Positions 37,704 to 47,823 of a DNA stretch of 64,000 nt are shown in pieces (within the stretch, counting starts at the first letter, position 1; every line of letters begins with the position of its first letter). The notes under the pieces were generated by a model that ran no database searches, was not told the DNA's origin, and saw nothing but the letters and a program-made list of their open reading frames with translations. The DNA comes from Avena insularis (taxonomy: Eukaryota; Streptophyta; Magnoliopsida; Poales; Poaceae), in assembly GCA_023614405.1 (NCBI GenBank), contig CM042690.1, positions 666,694,802 to 666,758,801 of the forward strand, in the 5' to 3' direction. A program made the position numbers and the translations under genes.

Positions 37704-38600
37704 AAAAAAAATATTCTTGATGACCCACAAGTATAGGGGGTGTATCGTAGTATTTTCGGTAAGTAAGAGTGTCGAACCCAACAAGGAGAAGAAGGTGCTG
37801 GCTAGTGGTGTGGACCAGGAATTCTCTGCAAATACTTAGCAAACGGATTTTTAGGGGTTTTTGATAAAGCAAGTAAACAAAGTATGAGTAAATGAAAGAC
37901 AGTAGGAATAAATGCAGCAAGTGGCCCAACCCTTTATGCAGCAAAGGACAAGCCGTTTGTATTACATAAGATGACCAAACATTTTCGAGGACACATGGGA
38001 AGACTGTCAAGTGCTTTCGCTTCATATAGTTGATTATTCTTCTTTAGTTTGCTAAGTGTTGTGTGGGTGAACCTGTGCTAATGTACCGACCTTCCTAGGA
38101 CTAATACATACTTGTGATTATACCCCTTGCAAACATCTGTAAGTACAAGAAAGTAATTAAGGTAGAAACCTAACCACAGCTTTAAACTCTAAGACCCTGA
38201 CGTCCCTTGTGTAATGGTTTCCTAACGGGGGTTCAGGTTTCTATCACTCCGGCAACCCCTACGATTAGTAGCCAAATACACAATGCATTCCCCTAGGCCC
38301 ATATAGGTGAAGTGTCATGTAGTCGACGTTCACATGACACCACTAGAAGAAGTACACCACAACTTCAATATCAAACTATTGAATCTTTCTCAACACAACT
38401 CCACTACTAACAACAACAAAACGAACTACTCACAAGACATCATATGGATCATGATCAGAGATGGAATAATGATTTATAAAAATCTGAACATAAACAATAA
38501 TTCAATTGTTCACTCAATAGCATCAACTACAAAGAATAATCAACATCGGGAAAGTTTCCCCTAAGAACTATGCAAGATTCAACCCAATTGTTACGGTAAT

Positions 38601-38670
38601 ATGGAGATGGTGATGACGGTGCTGATGGAGATGATGGTGGTGATGATGATGATGATCCTGATGAAGTCCA
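38601..38670 (+). repeat. GATGGT/GAT-rich simple repeat in G2 LTR
   Basis: Interrupted GAT, GGT and GAG triplets, including four successive GAT units. The counterpart is in the other LTR at 32022-32095. It creates long artificial ORFs on both strands. Confidence 0.85.
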
Positions 38671-38833
38671 TATTGATGGTGGGGTTGATGGCGACGATCT
38701 CCCCTCTCCGAGAAGGAATTCCCCCGGCAGAAATCTGTCTGCCGGTGAGATCTTTCTCTATTGGTGTTTTTCGCCCCACAGAGGCGGCAGAATCTTTCTA
38801 TTGTTGCTTCCCGAGTCTTAGGGTTTCGGGGGG

Positions 38834-38842
38834 AATATATAC
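38834..38842 (-). promoter_or_regulatory. TATA box of G2 5' LTR
   Basis: AATATATAC, the counterpart of 32261-32269. In the 5' LTR this would have driven the genomic transcript toward decreasing coordinates. Confidence 0.6.
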
Positions 38843-39142
38843 GCTAGAGGGGAGAGCCAGAGGTGGGCCAGGGCAGCCACACCACCTGGTGGCACGGCCT
38901 AGGGTGGCCCGCGCCAGGGGGTGGTGTGGGCCCCCTGTGGCCCATCTCCACTCCCTCTTCTGGCAACCTTCGTCTTCTGGAAAAATGGGATTTTCCGTAT
39001 ATTTTCCCGGATTTTCTGATCTTCATTTTTCCTCAAACAGCACCTTTTCCATCAGAATCCTGACTGCAGTGGTCCATGCTCCAAAAGTCATCAACCATGC
39101 AAAAACAGATGAAATAACATAAGTATCATCTCTTAATATGAA

Positions 39143-40807
39143 TGAAGGAAATATGCCCTGAGAGGCAATAATAAAGTTGTTATTATGTATTCCTTGTATA
39201 TGATAGATGTTTATTTTGCATGCTATAATTGTATTGATAGGAAACATCAATACATGTGTGTTTAATAAACAAAAGGGTTCCTAGTTATGCCTCCCTTATA
39301 GACTAGCTTGTTGATTAACAAGATGATCAAGGTTTCCTAATCATGGACATTGGATGTTGTTAATAACAAGGTGACAGCATTTGTGAAATGATGTGATGAA
39401 CATTCATCCAAAGTATAGCATTACGATCAAGTCATTATGTTTATATTGCTATAACATCACACAAAGTAGTCTCAGTCCTTAGACCATGAGATCATGTTAA
39501 TTGCTAACACCGGAAGAGTATCTTGATAACATCAAACGTCACACCGTAACAGGGTGACCATAAAGGTGGGTTCAGTGCTATGAAGGTGTTATGTTGAGGC
39601 TCATGGATCAAGAGTGGAATTTGTCAATCCCGATGATGGATAGATATACTATGGGCCCTCTTGGTGATATCACATTAAGATAGCTTGCAAGCAAGTGATG
39701 TGATCACTAGAATGTTATATCACGGGAACAAGAAAAGAGTGCATGTCGGTAACGAGATCAAACTAGGTATTTGGATGCCAATGATCGAATCTTGGACATG
39801 TATTATATCATGAGACAAAGGGATTAAATTGCTGACGTTAAAGGTTCTCACGATCACAGAAGTCATCATTGAATATGCAGGAGTTAGTATGGATCTCTAG
39901 GTCCCGCTTCTGATTATTGATCTGAGAGGAGTCTCAATCATGTCTGCATTATTCGCGAACCGTAGGGTGACACACTTAATGGTTGCCGGACACCATTTAG
40001 GAGCACATATGTTCTAGACAAAAGGTTTGCAAAGCGCAGGAAATGTTTCGTAGAAACAGGAATTGTTTTGATAGAAACCGGAATTGTTTCGGGTGAAATT
40101 GCAGAAAGTGGTTCTGCATGTGATATTGAAATGTGGCAAGGGGTTTTATGTGAATGTTTGTTAATTAAAGTAATTAACAAAATTCTGAATAAAATAAGTA
40201 AAAGAGTTTTATTAATTGAGAGTTGCATTTAATTTGGTGGAAATTAAATACATGTGAGTGTGATTTCGGGTGGAGGCCATGTTTATGTGAGTGGAGGTTC
40301 ACCACATGAACGAAGGAGGGGAGGAGTCCCCCCCCCTCATGCGCCGGCTATGGGAGGGGAGGGGTGTCCCTCCCTCCTATATAAAGCCCGCCTCTCCCCT
40401 CTCACAAACCACACCTCCTCGTGAAGGATCTCTCTCCCTTTCTAGATATTCCCCCATGGTCTCGGATTAGCGAGATACATGTTCCTGGTGGCCTTGCGTC
40501 TGGAAGGAGTTGCTGCTTCCGCTGATTCGCTGGAGCGAGGAGGTGGAGGTTGTCCGGTGGCTTGAACGTGTGTGCGAGGACGTATACGCTGCTGATTTGC
40601 GGCGCTCGGACTTCCACACGATCTTGAGATCGGCAAGCGTACGACTACATCAACCACGAGTTCCTTCTCGTTAACAAAACTCGTTGTCTTCAAGGGTAAG
40701 TTCTCCATGGATGTATGTCCACCCGTTGCTCTGTATCTAGTAGATAGAACTTGGCGTATAGTTCTCATCGTAGGAAATTTTTTGTTTTCTATGTTGCGGA
40801 CCCAACA
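39143..40807 (+). repeat. Copia C3 5' LTR
   Basis: 1665 bp, TGAAGGAAATATG...GACCCAACA. It is nearly the same length as the 3' LTR, with scattered substitutions; about four fall in the first 160 bases. Confidence 0.95.
40378..40386 (+). promoter_or_regulatory. TATA box of C3 5' LTR
   Basis: TATATAAAG after a C-rich run (CCCTCC). It is a strong plant TATA consensus, repeated at 45947-45955. Confidence 0.7.
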
Positions 40808-40808
40808 G

Positions 40809-40821
40809 TGGTATCAGAGCC
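40809..40821 (+). other. Primer-binding site of C3 (initiator Met-tRNA)
   Basis: TGGTATCAGAGCC, one base after the 5' LTR, as in Copia A. Confidence 0.95.
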
Positions 40822-41866
40822 TGATCTATGCGTAGGTGCTTTGCACGGGTAGTACACATATGTTTATATATGGGCGATGGTGATCTTGTTATTCCATCTT
40901 CTATGTACTTTGGATATTGGTGGCATAGTGGGATGAAGCGGCCCGGACCAACCTTACATGTCATCGTACATGAGATCGGTTCCACGACTGACATGCAACT
41001 AGTTTTGCATAAGTGGCTAGCGGGTGTCTGTCTCTCCTACTATAGTCATTATCTGATTTACAACGAGTTGCTAATAACTTGGTTATCCTCGTTGTGGTTC
41101 ATGTTCGTAGGTAAGACCAGTTCTATCTCCGAAAGCCCTAAGCCACGTAAAACTTGCAATTGATAAATTAGAGGCGTCTAGTTTAGATCGTTGCTGGGCT
41201 AGTGTCTTGATATGGTATTGTTGTAAGTAGATGTATGATAGATACTCTTACAACTCACTTAACATGTAAGTTCCATATACCTTGGCCTTACACACAAAGG
41301 AATGATAGAGATCATACCATGATGCAAATGATAGAGATCAAATGCATGGACCATATCACCTCACTTCACACATTAGATGTTAGCATCTTATATTGCTAGT
41401 TTGGCGCTTTTGGTAGCATTATAAGATGATCCCTCATTTAGATATCAAGATAAAATGTGTTCTTCCTTAAGTATACACCGTTTTGTGGATCATGTTTTGA
41501 GGCATCACGTGATGATCGGGTGTTCTCGACTCTACGCTTTCATACAACGGGTGTAAGACAGTTTACACACGTGAATACTAAGGTTCTTACTTGATGAGCC
41601 TAGCATGTACACACATGGCCTCGGAACACGGACCGAAAGGTTAAGCATGAGTCATATAGTTGATATGATGCCCATATAGATGCTCGCCTTTGAAGCTACA
41701 CCGACTCACGTGATGATCGGACTTGGTGTAGTGGATTTGGTTCATGTAATCACCAAAAGGACACGAGGGATGTCGTTTTTGAGTGGGAGTTCATTAGTAA
41801 TTTGGATTAGTTGAACTCAATCTATCATAAACTTAGTCTAAATATATTTTACAAATTCTGTTGTAG
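40822..41866 (+). other. Untranslated leader of C3
   Basis: About 1 kb without a credible ORF. Blocks such as CACGTGATGATCGG are shared with the leaders of A and B. Confidence 0.8.
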
Positions 41867-43420
41867 ATGGCACCACCTGCTTTTAATTTCAATGTGTTCA
41901 TGGAGAAAGAGAAGCTTGCTGCGAATGGTAGCAACTTCACCAACTGGGCTATGAATTTGTGGATTCTCCTCACTGCTGCACAAAAGCAATATGTGCTAGA
42001 GGCACCGCTAGGCCCCCCACCATCTCCTGATGCCCCTGACGAGGAAAAGAACGTCTATATAACTCGTCAGGAGGACCACAATTTAGTTCATTGCAGCATA
42101 CTGTATGGGCTAGAGCCAGAACTTCGAAAATGTTTCGAAAATGGCAATGCCTTTGATACCATGGGAGAATTGAAAATGATTTTCGATACCCATGCTGCCG
42201 TAGAGAGTTATAATGCTTCTGAAAAGTTCTTTAGCTGCATGATGGAAGAGAACAGCTCCGTTAGTGAGCACGTACTCAAAATGTCTAGGTACGCCGATAA
42301 GCTTGTGTCCTTGGGAATAACGATTCCCATTGACTTAGGCATACATCATGTTCTCCAATCTCTGCCACCTAGCTACAAGAGCTTCGTGATGAACTATAAT
42401 ATGCAGGGCATGAAGAAGTCTCTTCCCGAGATTCTGTCAATGCTTAAGACTGCAGAAGTGGAGATTAGGAAAGAACATCAAGTGTTGATGATCAATAAGA
42501 CCACCGGTTTCAAGAAGGACAAGAAAGGCAAGCAGAAGGGAAAGAAGGTTGGCAAATCTGTTGCCACGCCTGAAAAGAAACCCCGAGCTGGCCCTAAGTC
42601 TGACACCGAGTGCTACTATTGCAAGGGGACTGGCCATTGGGCGAATCGCCCCAAGTATTTGGCGGACAAGAAGGCCGGCAAGGCAAACAAAGGTATATGT
42701 GATATACATGTTATTGATGTGTACTTGACTAGTACTCGCAGTAGCACCTGGGTATTTGATACGGGATCGGTTGCTAATATATGTAACTCGGTTCAGGGGC
42801 TGCGGAACAAGCGACAACTAGCAAGGGATGAGGTCACGATGCGGGTCGGCAATGGATCAAGAGTTGATGTGATCGCCGTCGGAATGCTACCTCTCCATAT
42901 GCCGCCGGGATTAGTTATAAACCTGAATAATTGTTATTTGGTGCCTGCACTGAGCATGAACATTGTATCCGGATCCTGTTTGATGCAAAGTGGTTATTCG
43001 TTTAAGTCTGAAAACAATGGTTGTTCGATTTATATGAATAATATCTTTTATGGTCATGCACCTGTGTTGAATGGTTTATTTCAGTTGGATCTCGATAGTA
43101 GTATTACACATATTCATAATGTCGATGCTAAAAGGATTAAACTTGATAATGATATATTTGCATATATGTGGCACTGCCGTCTAGGTCATATTGGCGTTAA
43201 ACGCATGAAGAAACTCCATTCTGATGGACTTTTGGAATCACTTGATTTTGAATCATTTGATACATGTGAACCATGCCTTATGGGCAAGATGACTAGAACG
43301 CCGTTTTTCGGTTCAATGGAACAGGCTGATTTATTGGAAATCATACATACCGATGTGTGGACCAATGAGTGTGTTTGTGAGGTGGATATCCTTATTTTGT
43401 TACTTTCACGGATGATTTGA
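41867..43420 (+). pseudogene. C3 gag-protease-integrase start, ends by frameshift
   Basis: 517 codons. Gag is at residues 1-240. The zinc knuckle near 249 reads CYYCKGTGHWANRP, so a codon has been lost and the final Cys of CCHC is missing. The protease active site DTGS is intact. The pre-integrase region HCRLGHIGVKRMKKLH ... CEPCLMGK is present. Near the first integrase Asp (HTD, about 43345) small deletions relative to A change the frame, and the last 25 residues are nonsense. The defective knuckle would be expected to weaken RNA packaging. Confidence 0.92.
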
Positions 43421-44244
43421 GTAGATACGGGTATATCTATTTGATGAAACATAAGTCTGAAACCTTTGAAAAGTTCAAACAATTTCAGAACGAAGTGGAA
43501 AATCATCGTAACAGAAAGATCAAATTTCTGCGGTCCGACCATGGAGGAGAGTATCTTAGTTACGAGTTTAGCACACATATGAAAGACTGTGGAATAGTTT
43601 CACAACTCACGCCTGCCGGAACACCACAATGTAATGGTGTGTCAGAACATCGTAATCGTACTTTATTGGATATGGTTCGATCTATGATGTCTCTGACTGA
43701 CTTGCCACTATCATTTTGGGGTTATGCACTGGAAACGGCTGCATTCACTTTAAATAGGGCACCATCTAAATCCGTTGAAAAGACACCGTATGAATTATGG
43801 TTTGGAAACAAGCCTAAGCTGTCATTTCTTAAAGTTTGGGGATGCGATGTTTATGTGAAGAAACTTCAACCGGATAAACTCGAACCCAAAGCGGAAAAAT
43901 GCGTCTTCATAGGATACCCTAAGAAAACGATTGGGTATACCTTCTATCACAGATCCGAGGGAAAGGTCTTTGTTGCCAAGAATGGATCCTTTCTTGAGAA
44001 GGAGTTTCTCGCGAAAGGTGTGAGTAGTCGGAAGGTAGAACTCGAAGAGGTTATTGATCCTTCTCTTCATGAAATGGCGAGTAGCGTAGCACCGGAAGTT
44101 GTTTCGGAGTTGACTTCACTTAATGAAGAGAGAGCTAATGATATTGATCATGAAACTCCGAAAGAGGACACTACCGAACCTGGCAGGTCAAGCAGGACAC
44201 GTGCAACTCCTGAACTGTACGGCAATCCTGTTATGAATTTATGA
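43417..44244 (+). pseudogene. C3 integrase core and C-terminus
   Basis: 275 codons continuing integrase in another frame. It shows SRYGYIYLMKHKSETF, the second acidic motif as RSDHGGEYL, the NGVSEHRN motif with the third catalytic acid, and the LSFWGYALE and YELWFGNKPKLSF blocks. It then enters the charged linker toward RT (EETPKEDTTEP-like) and stops at 44242-44244 after a frameshift. The first codon is not a true start. Confidence 0.9.
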
Positions 44245-44714
44245 TTGATGAAATAGATGACCCTGCGACGTACGAAGAAGCGATGATGAGCCTTGATTCC
44301 AACAAATGGCTAGAAGCCATGAAATCCGAGATGGAATCCATGTACGAAAACCAGGTTTGGACCTTGGTGGACTTACCTCACGATCGAAAGGCCGTTGAGA
44401 ATAAATGGATTTTCAAAAGAAAAACTGATGCTGATGGTAATGTAACCATCTATAAGGCTCGACTTGTCGCAAAGGGGTTTCGAAAAATTCAAGGAGTTGA
44501 CTACGATGAGACATTCTCTCCCGTAGCGATGCTTAAGTCGGTTAGGATTATGTTAGCAATTGCTGCATATTTCGATTATGAAATATGGCAGATGGATGTC
44601 AAAACTGCGTTCCTCAATGGTAATATTGAAGAAGAGTTGTATATGATACAACCTAAGGGTTTTGTCGATCCTAAGGATGCTGATAAGGTGTCTCTAGTGC
44701 AAGTGGGAGACTAA
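44241..44714 (+). pseudogene. C3 reverse transcriptase, N-terminal third only
   Basis: 157 codons: DPATYEEAMMS, WLEAMKSEMESMYENQVW, RLVAKGFRKIQG and QMDVKTAFLNGN, ending PKGFVDPKDADKV. The coding then jumps directly to the sequence before the polypurine tract (SLVQVGD is read-through). SIYGLKQA, YVDD, the connection domain and RNase H are all deleted. The junction lies near 44690-44695. Confidence 0.93.
44701..44711 (+). other. Polypurine tract of C3
   Basis: AAGTGGGAGAC, retained next to the 3' LTR despite the adjoining deletion. Confidence 0.9.
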
Positions 44715-46377
44715 AGGAAATATGCCCTGAGAGGCAATAATAAAGTTGTTATTATGTATTCCTTGTATATGATATATGTTTATTTTGCATGATATAATTG
44801 TATTGATAGGAAACATCAATACATGTGTGTTTAATAAACAAAAGGGTTCCTAGTTATGCCTCTCTTATAGACTAGCTTGTTGATTAACAAGATGATCAAG
44901 GTTTCCTGATCATGGACATTGGATGTTGTTAATAACAAGGTCACAACATTGGTGGAATGATGTGATGAACATTCATCCAAAGTATAGCATTACGATCAAG
45001 TCATTATGTTTATATTGGTATAACATCATACAAAGTAGTCTTAGTCCTTAGACCATGAGATCATGTTAATTGCTAACACCAGAAGAGTATCTTGATAACA
45101 TCAAACGTCACACCGTAACAGGGTGACCATAAAGGTGGGTTCAGTGCTATGAAGGTGTTATGTTGAGGCTCATGGATCAAGAGTGGAATTTGTCAATCCC
45201 GATGACGGATAGATATACTCTGGGCCCTCTTGGTGATATCACATTAAGATAGCTTGCAAGCAAGTGATGTGATCACTAGAATGTTATATCACGGGAACGA
45301 GAAAAGAGTGCATGTCGGTAACAAGATCAAACTAGGTATATGGATACCGATGATCGAATCTCGGACATGTATTATATCATGAGACAAAGGGATTAAATTG
45401 CTGACGTTAAAGGTTCTCACGATCACAGAAGTCATCGTTGAATATGCAGGAGTTAGTATGGATCTCCAGGTCTCGCTTCTGATTATTGATCTAGGAGGAG
45501 TCTCAATCATGTCTGCATTATTCGCGAACCATAGGGTGACACACTTAAGGGTTGCCGGACACCATTTAGGAGCACATATGTTCCAGACAAAAGGTTTGCA
45601 AAGCGCAGGAAATGTTTCGATAGAAACAGGAATTGTTTCGATAGAAACCGGAATTGTTTCGGGTGAAATTACAGAAAGTGGTTCTGCATGTGATATTGAA
45701 ATGTGGCAAGGGGTTTTATGTGAATGTTTGTTAATTAAAGTAATTAACAAAATTCTGAATAAAATAAATAAAAGAGTTTTATTAATTGAGAGTTGCATTT
45801 AATTTGGTGGAAATTAAATACATGTGAGTGGGATTTTGGGTGGAGGCCATGTTTATGTGAGTGGAGGTTCACCACATGAATGAAGGAGGGGAGGAGTCCC
45901 CCCCCTCATGCGCCGGCTATGGGAGGGGATGGGTCTCCCTCCCTCCTATATAAAGCCCACCTCTCCCCTCTCACAAACCACACCTCCTCGTGAAGGATCT
46001 CTCTCCCCCTCTAGATATTGCCCCATGGTCTCGGATTAGCGAGATACATGTTCCAGTGGCCTCAAGGCCTGAAGGAGTTGCTTGCGCTCAGCTGATTCGC
46101 TGGAGCGAGGAGGTTGAGGTTGTTCGGTGGCTTGAACGTGTGTGCGAGGACGGATGCGCTGCTGATTTGCGGCGCTCGGACTTCCACACGATCTTGAGAT
46201 CGGCAAGCGTACGACTACATCAACCACGAGTTCCTACTCATTAACAAAACTAGTTGTCTTTGAGGGTAAGTTCTCCATGGATGTATGTCCACCCGTTGCT
46301 CTGTATCTAGTAGATAGAACTTGGTGTATAGTTCTCATCATAGGAAAATTTTTGTTTTCTATGCTGCGGACCCAACA
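44712..46377 (+). repeat. Copia C3 3' LTR
   Basis: 1666 bp. The first dinucleotide is TA (TAAAGGAAATATG) where the 5' LTR has TG, a single substitution at a base essential for integration. It ends GACCCAACA, then ATGAA. Confidence 0.95.
45947..45955 (+). promoter_or_regulatory. TATA box of C3 3' LTR
   Basis: TATATAAAG, the counterpart of 40378-40386. It could drive read-out transcription into L and G1 sequence. Confidence 0.65.
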
Positions 46378-46442
46378 ATGAAATATATCAATGAATAACA
46401 GTGAATTATGATATAGAATAGTGATGCAAAATGGACGTATCA
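46378..46442 (-). repeat. G2 5' LTR, terminal segment
   Basis: Begins with the right ATGAA copy and runs to GACGTATCA, matching 32569-32633 of the other LTR. G2's right ATAGT follows at 46443-46447. Confidence 0.9.
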
Positions 46443-46683
46443 ATAGTTCTGAGTTATTATTTCTATTTCTTCTTTGTAAGAAGTTTCTATCTCTCTCTTT
46501 AACCTAGAGTGTTCTCTGGATCTTTTGTAAAGAGTCGAGTTGTAATCTATAGTCATGTCTTTGACCTGCTGTGATTCTGTTGTACCACTCTGAGGGATGT
46601 AATACTAGTGAACGGTGTTTCATTAGTGTTATGTCAACGACTATAATGTACTACATCATGCAGTGGTATACTGGGTCACCGCA
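46443..46683 (+). repeat. L 3' LTR, segment 3 (end)
   Basis: Starts with G2's right target copy and matches 5' LTR sequence 19618-19865, ending GGGTCACCGCA. The L target copy CTGAC follows. Confidence 0.9.
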
Positions 46684-46898
46684 CTGACCCCCCACAAAAG
46701 GTAAAAGACTAGAATAAGTCAAGTGAGAAAAAACTTCCTTACCCAGATCGAAAAAAGGAAGCACCGGATCAGGTAATTTATAATTCTTTTACAAAGGCAC
46801 TTAGTGACCTTCGTCTGGAAATTCTGTTTGCGGATGCAATAAACATTCCTACCTATTCTAAGTTCCTCCGTGATATTCTTAGTAGAAAAAAGAAATAA
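46684..46898 (+). pseudogene. G1 gag, C-terminal part after element L
   Basis: Gag coding resumes in the phase left at 13525. It starts lysine/proline-rich with one TAG near 46707. It then reads into a block usual for the gag-protease junction of Athila-lineage elements: FTKALSDLRLEI, ADAINIPTYSKFLRDILS. It ends at TAA 46896-46898, directly after an A-AAA-AAG run at 46886-46892. The protease frame is the -1 frame relative to it. Confidence 0.8.
46886..46892 (+). promoter_or_regulatory. Candidate -1 ribosomal frameshift site (A AAA AAG)
   Basis: A AAA AAG stands in the correct phase (codons AGA AAA AAG in the gag frame), three bases before the gag-frame stop. The -1 frame is open from here through EITETVAMV into the protease. 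It fits the X XXY YYZ rule, but a plain one-base indel in a single-ORF ancestor would look the same. No stable stem-loop is obvious right after it. Confidence 0.4.
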
Positions 46899-47458
46899 CC
46901 GAAACTGTTGCCATGGTAACTAGTTATCCTGCTAACGGGAAGTTGTTGTCTAAGTCTGGAGATCCCGGATTACCAACTATTTCATGCTCAATAGGTAAAA
47001 TTGATATTCACAATGCCTTGTGTGATCTAGGAGCGGGAGTTAGTGTAATGCCATACTTCCTCTATAACAGGTTAGGATTAGGGGAGTATTCTCCTACTAC
47101 TATAAATATACAGATGGCTGACAAGTCCACTAAACAACCCATTGGTATGATTGAGGATGTTCTACTTAGAATGGATGAGCATGTTTTTTCCACTGATTTT
47201 ATTATTCTTGAGATGCCCTAAGATGAGAAATTATCCATAATACTTGCAAGACCTTTCCTTAGTACTGTAGGGGCATCAGTTGATTGTGCTGAGGGAAAGA
47301 TAATCTTCAATGTTTATGATGTTGAAATCATCCGGTATTTCCCAAAGAAGCTAGAAGTAGGAGAAATATATATTCCACTGGCAAAAAGAGTTAATGTGGT
47401 AAGTGCCTTTGATAAGGGGCAACCCAAGGTAAGAATTCGAGAACAGGGAAGAGGTTGA
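46892..47458 (+). pseudogene. G1 aspartic protease, one internal stop
   Basis: Open from the frameshift point to TAA 47219-47221 and then in the same frame to TGA 47456-47458. Homology to retropepsin-type proteases of Athila-lineage gypsy elements is clear: CDLGAGVSVMPY at 47021-47056 holds the active-site Asp (lineage form DLGAS), followed by NIQMADKS, then the flap and C-terminal ILARPFLSTVGASVDC (usually GRPFL). It would cleave Gag. No reverse transcriptase follows, so the natural polyprotein of this element family, or of this copy, ends at protease. Confidence 0.85.
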
Positions 47459-47823
47459 TTTACTCAACCATTCCTAATAAAATGCTTAATGGGAGTCAAC
47501 CCATCTTTTCAATAAAAATAAACTAGAGAATAAAAAGTTCATGATATTCCTACCACTTTTTTCACAGACATTCTTGCGGAAGCGCGCCCGTGAAGATGCA
47601 GCTGTGAAAAAGTAGTACAAACATCGATTAAATGAGTATAGAATAAGAATAAAAATAAAAGTTTGAGTTTTTCATCTACAGACGCTAAAATTTTGCTCTT
47701 AATACGCTAATGTTGGTCGACAGTTTCCACTATCAATTTTCTGTCAAAATTAAGGTATTTCGCTAAGTTTTAGGATAAGAAGATATTCTCGAAGAAATAG
47801 AAAAAAATTTATGACTACTGATG
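47459..47823 (+). other. Non-coding stretch after G1 protease
   Basis: 365 bases, AT-rich, stops in all frames, nothing recognised. Pol would start here in an autonomous Athila element. Confidence 0.75.

Larger units (their letters stand above)
37718..39142 (-). repeat. G2 5' LTR, main segment
   Basis: Begins TGATGACCCAC and aligns with the 3' LTR without S2. It contains GAT-rich simple sequence at 38600-38670 and a TATA box at 38834-38842. The last five bases (ATGAA, 39138-39142) are the left copy of C3's target duplication. Confidence 0.9.
39143..46377 (+). mobile_element. Copia C3: BARE/Angela-type element with large pol deletion
   Basis: 7235 bp, flanked by perfect ATGAA at 39138-39142 and 46378-46382, inserted in G2's 5' LTR in the opposite orientation. 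LTRs are 39143-40807 and 44712-46377. Gag, protease, integrase and the first third of RT are present. The rest of RT and all RNase H, about 1.15 kb compared with Copia A, is missing, so the element cannot copy itself. The LTR start TGAAGGAAATATGCCC separates it from the A/B family. Confidence 0.95.
29424..46442 (-). mobile_element. Gypsy G2: Sabrina-like Athila-lineage element, non-autonomous, inverted
   Basis: Limits TGATGACCCAC...GACGTATCA with a perfect ATAGT duplication at 29419-29423 and 46443-46447. The 3' LTR lies left (29424-32633, containing S2) and the 5' LTR right (37718-46442, containing C3). Without the nested copia sequences the element is about 8.1 kb with 1.5-kb LTRs. On the minus strand the order is primer site, gag, a protease start, a promoter-like block, a late ORF, a long untranslated part and a polypurine tract. 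Reverse transcriptase and integrase are missing. Size and LTR start (TGATACGTCC on the minus strand) fit Sabrina as I remember it, which is not verified. Confidence 0.9.
13526..46683 (+). mobile_element. Element L: LARD-like gypsy derivative with 6.3-kb LTRs and non-coding centre
   Basis: Its 5' LTR is 13526-19865, its internal region only 19866-22293, and its 3' LTR starts at 22294 and ends at 46683, broken by S1 and G2. Without those insertions the element is about 14.7 kb and the 3' LTR about 5.9 kb. An initiator Met primer site and a purine tract flank the internal region correctly. No gag, protease, RT or integrase ORF exists; no frame in the internal region exceeds about 62 codons. Large LTRs plus a non-coding domain describe LARD elements such as barley Sukkula (and Erika-type relatives). 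The family name is not proven here. Such elements depend on autonomous gypsy partners. Confidence 0.85.
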
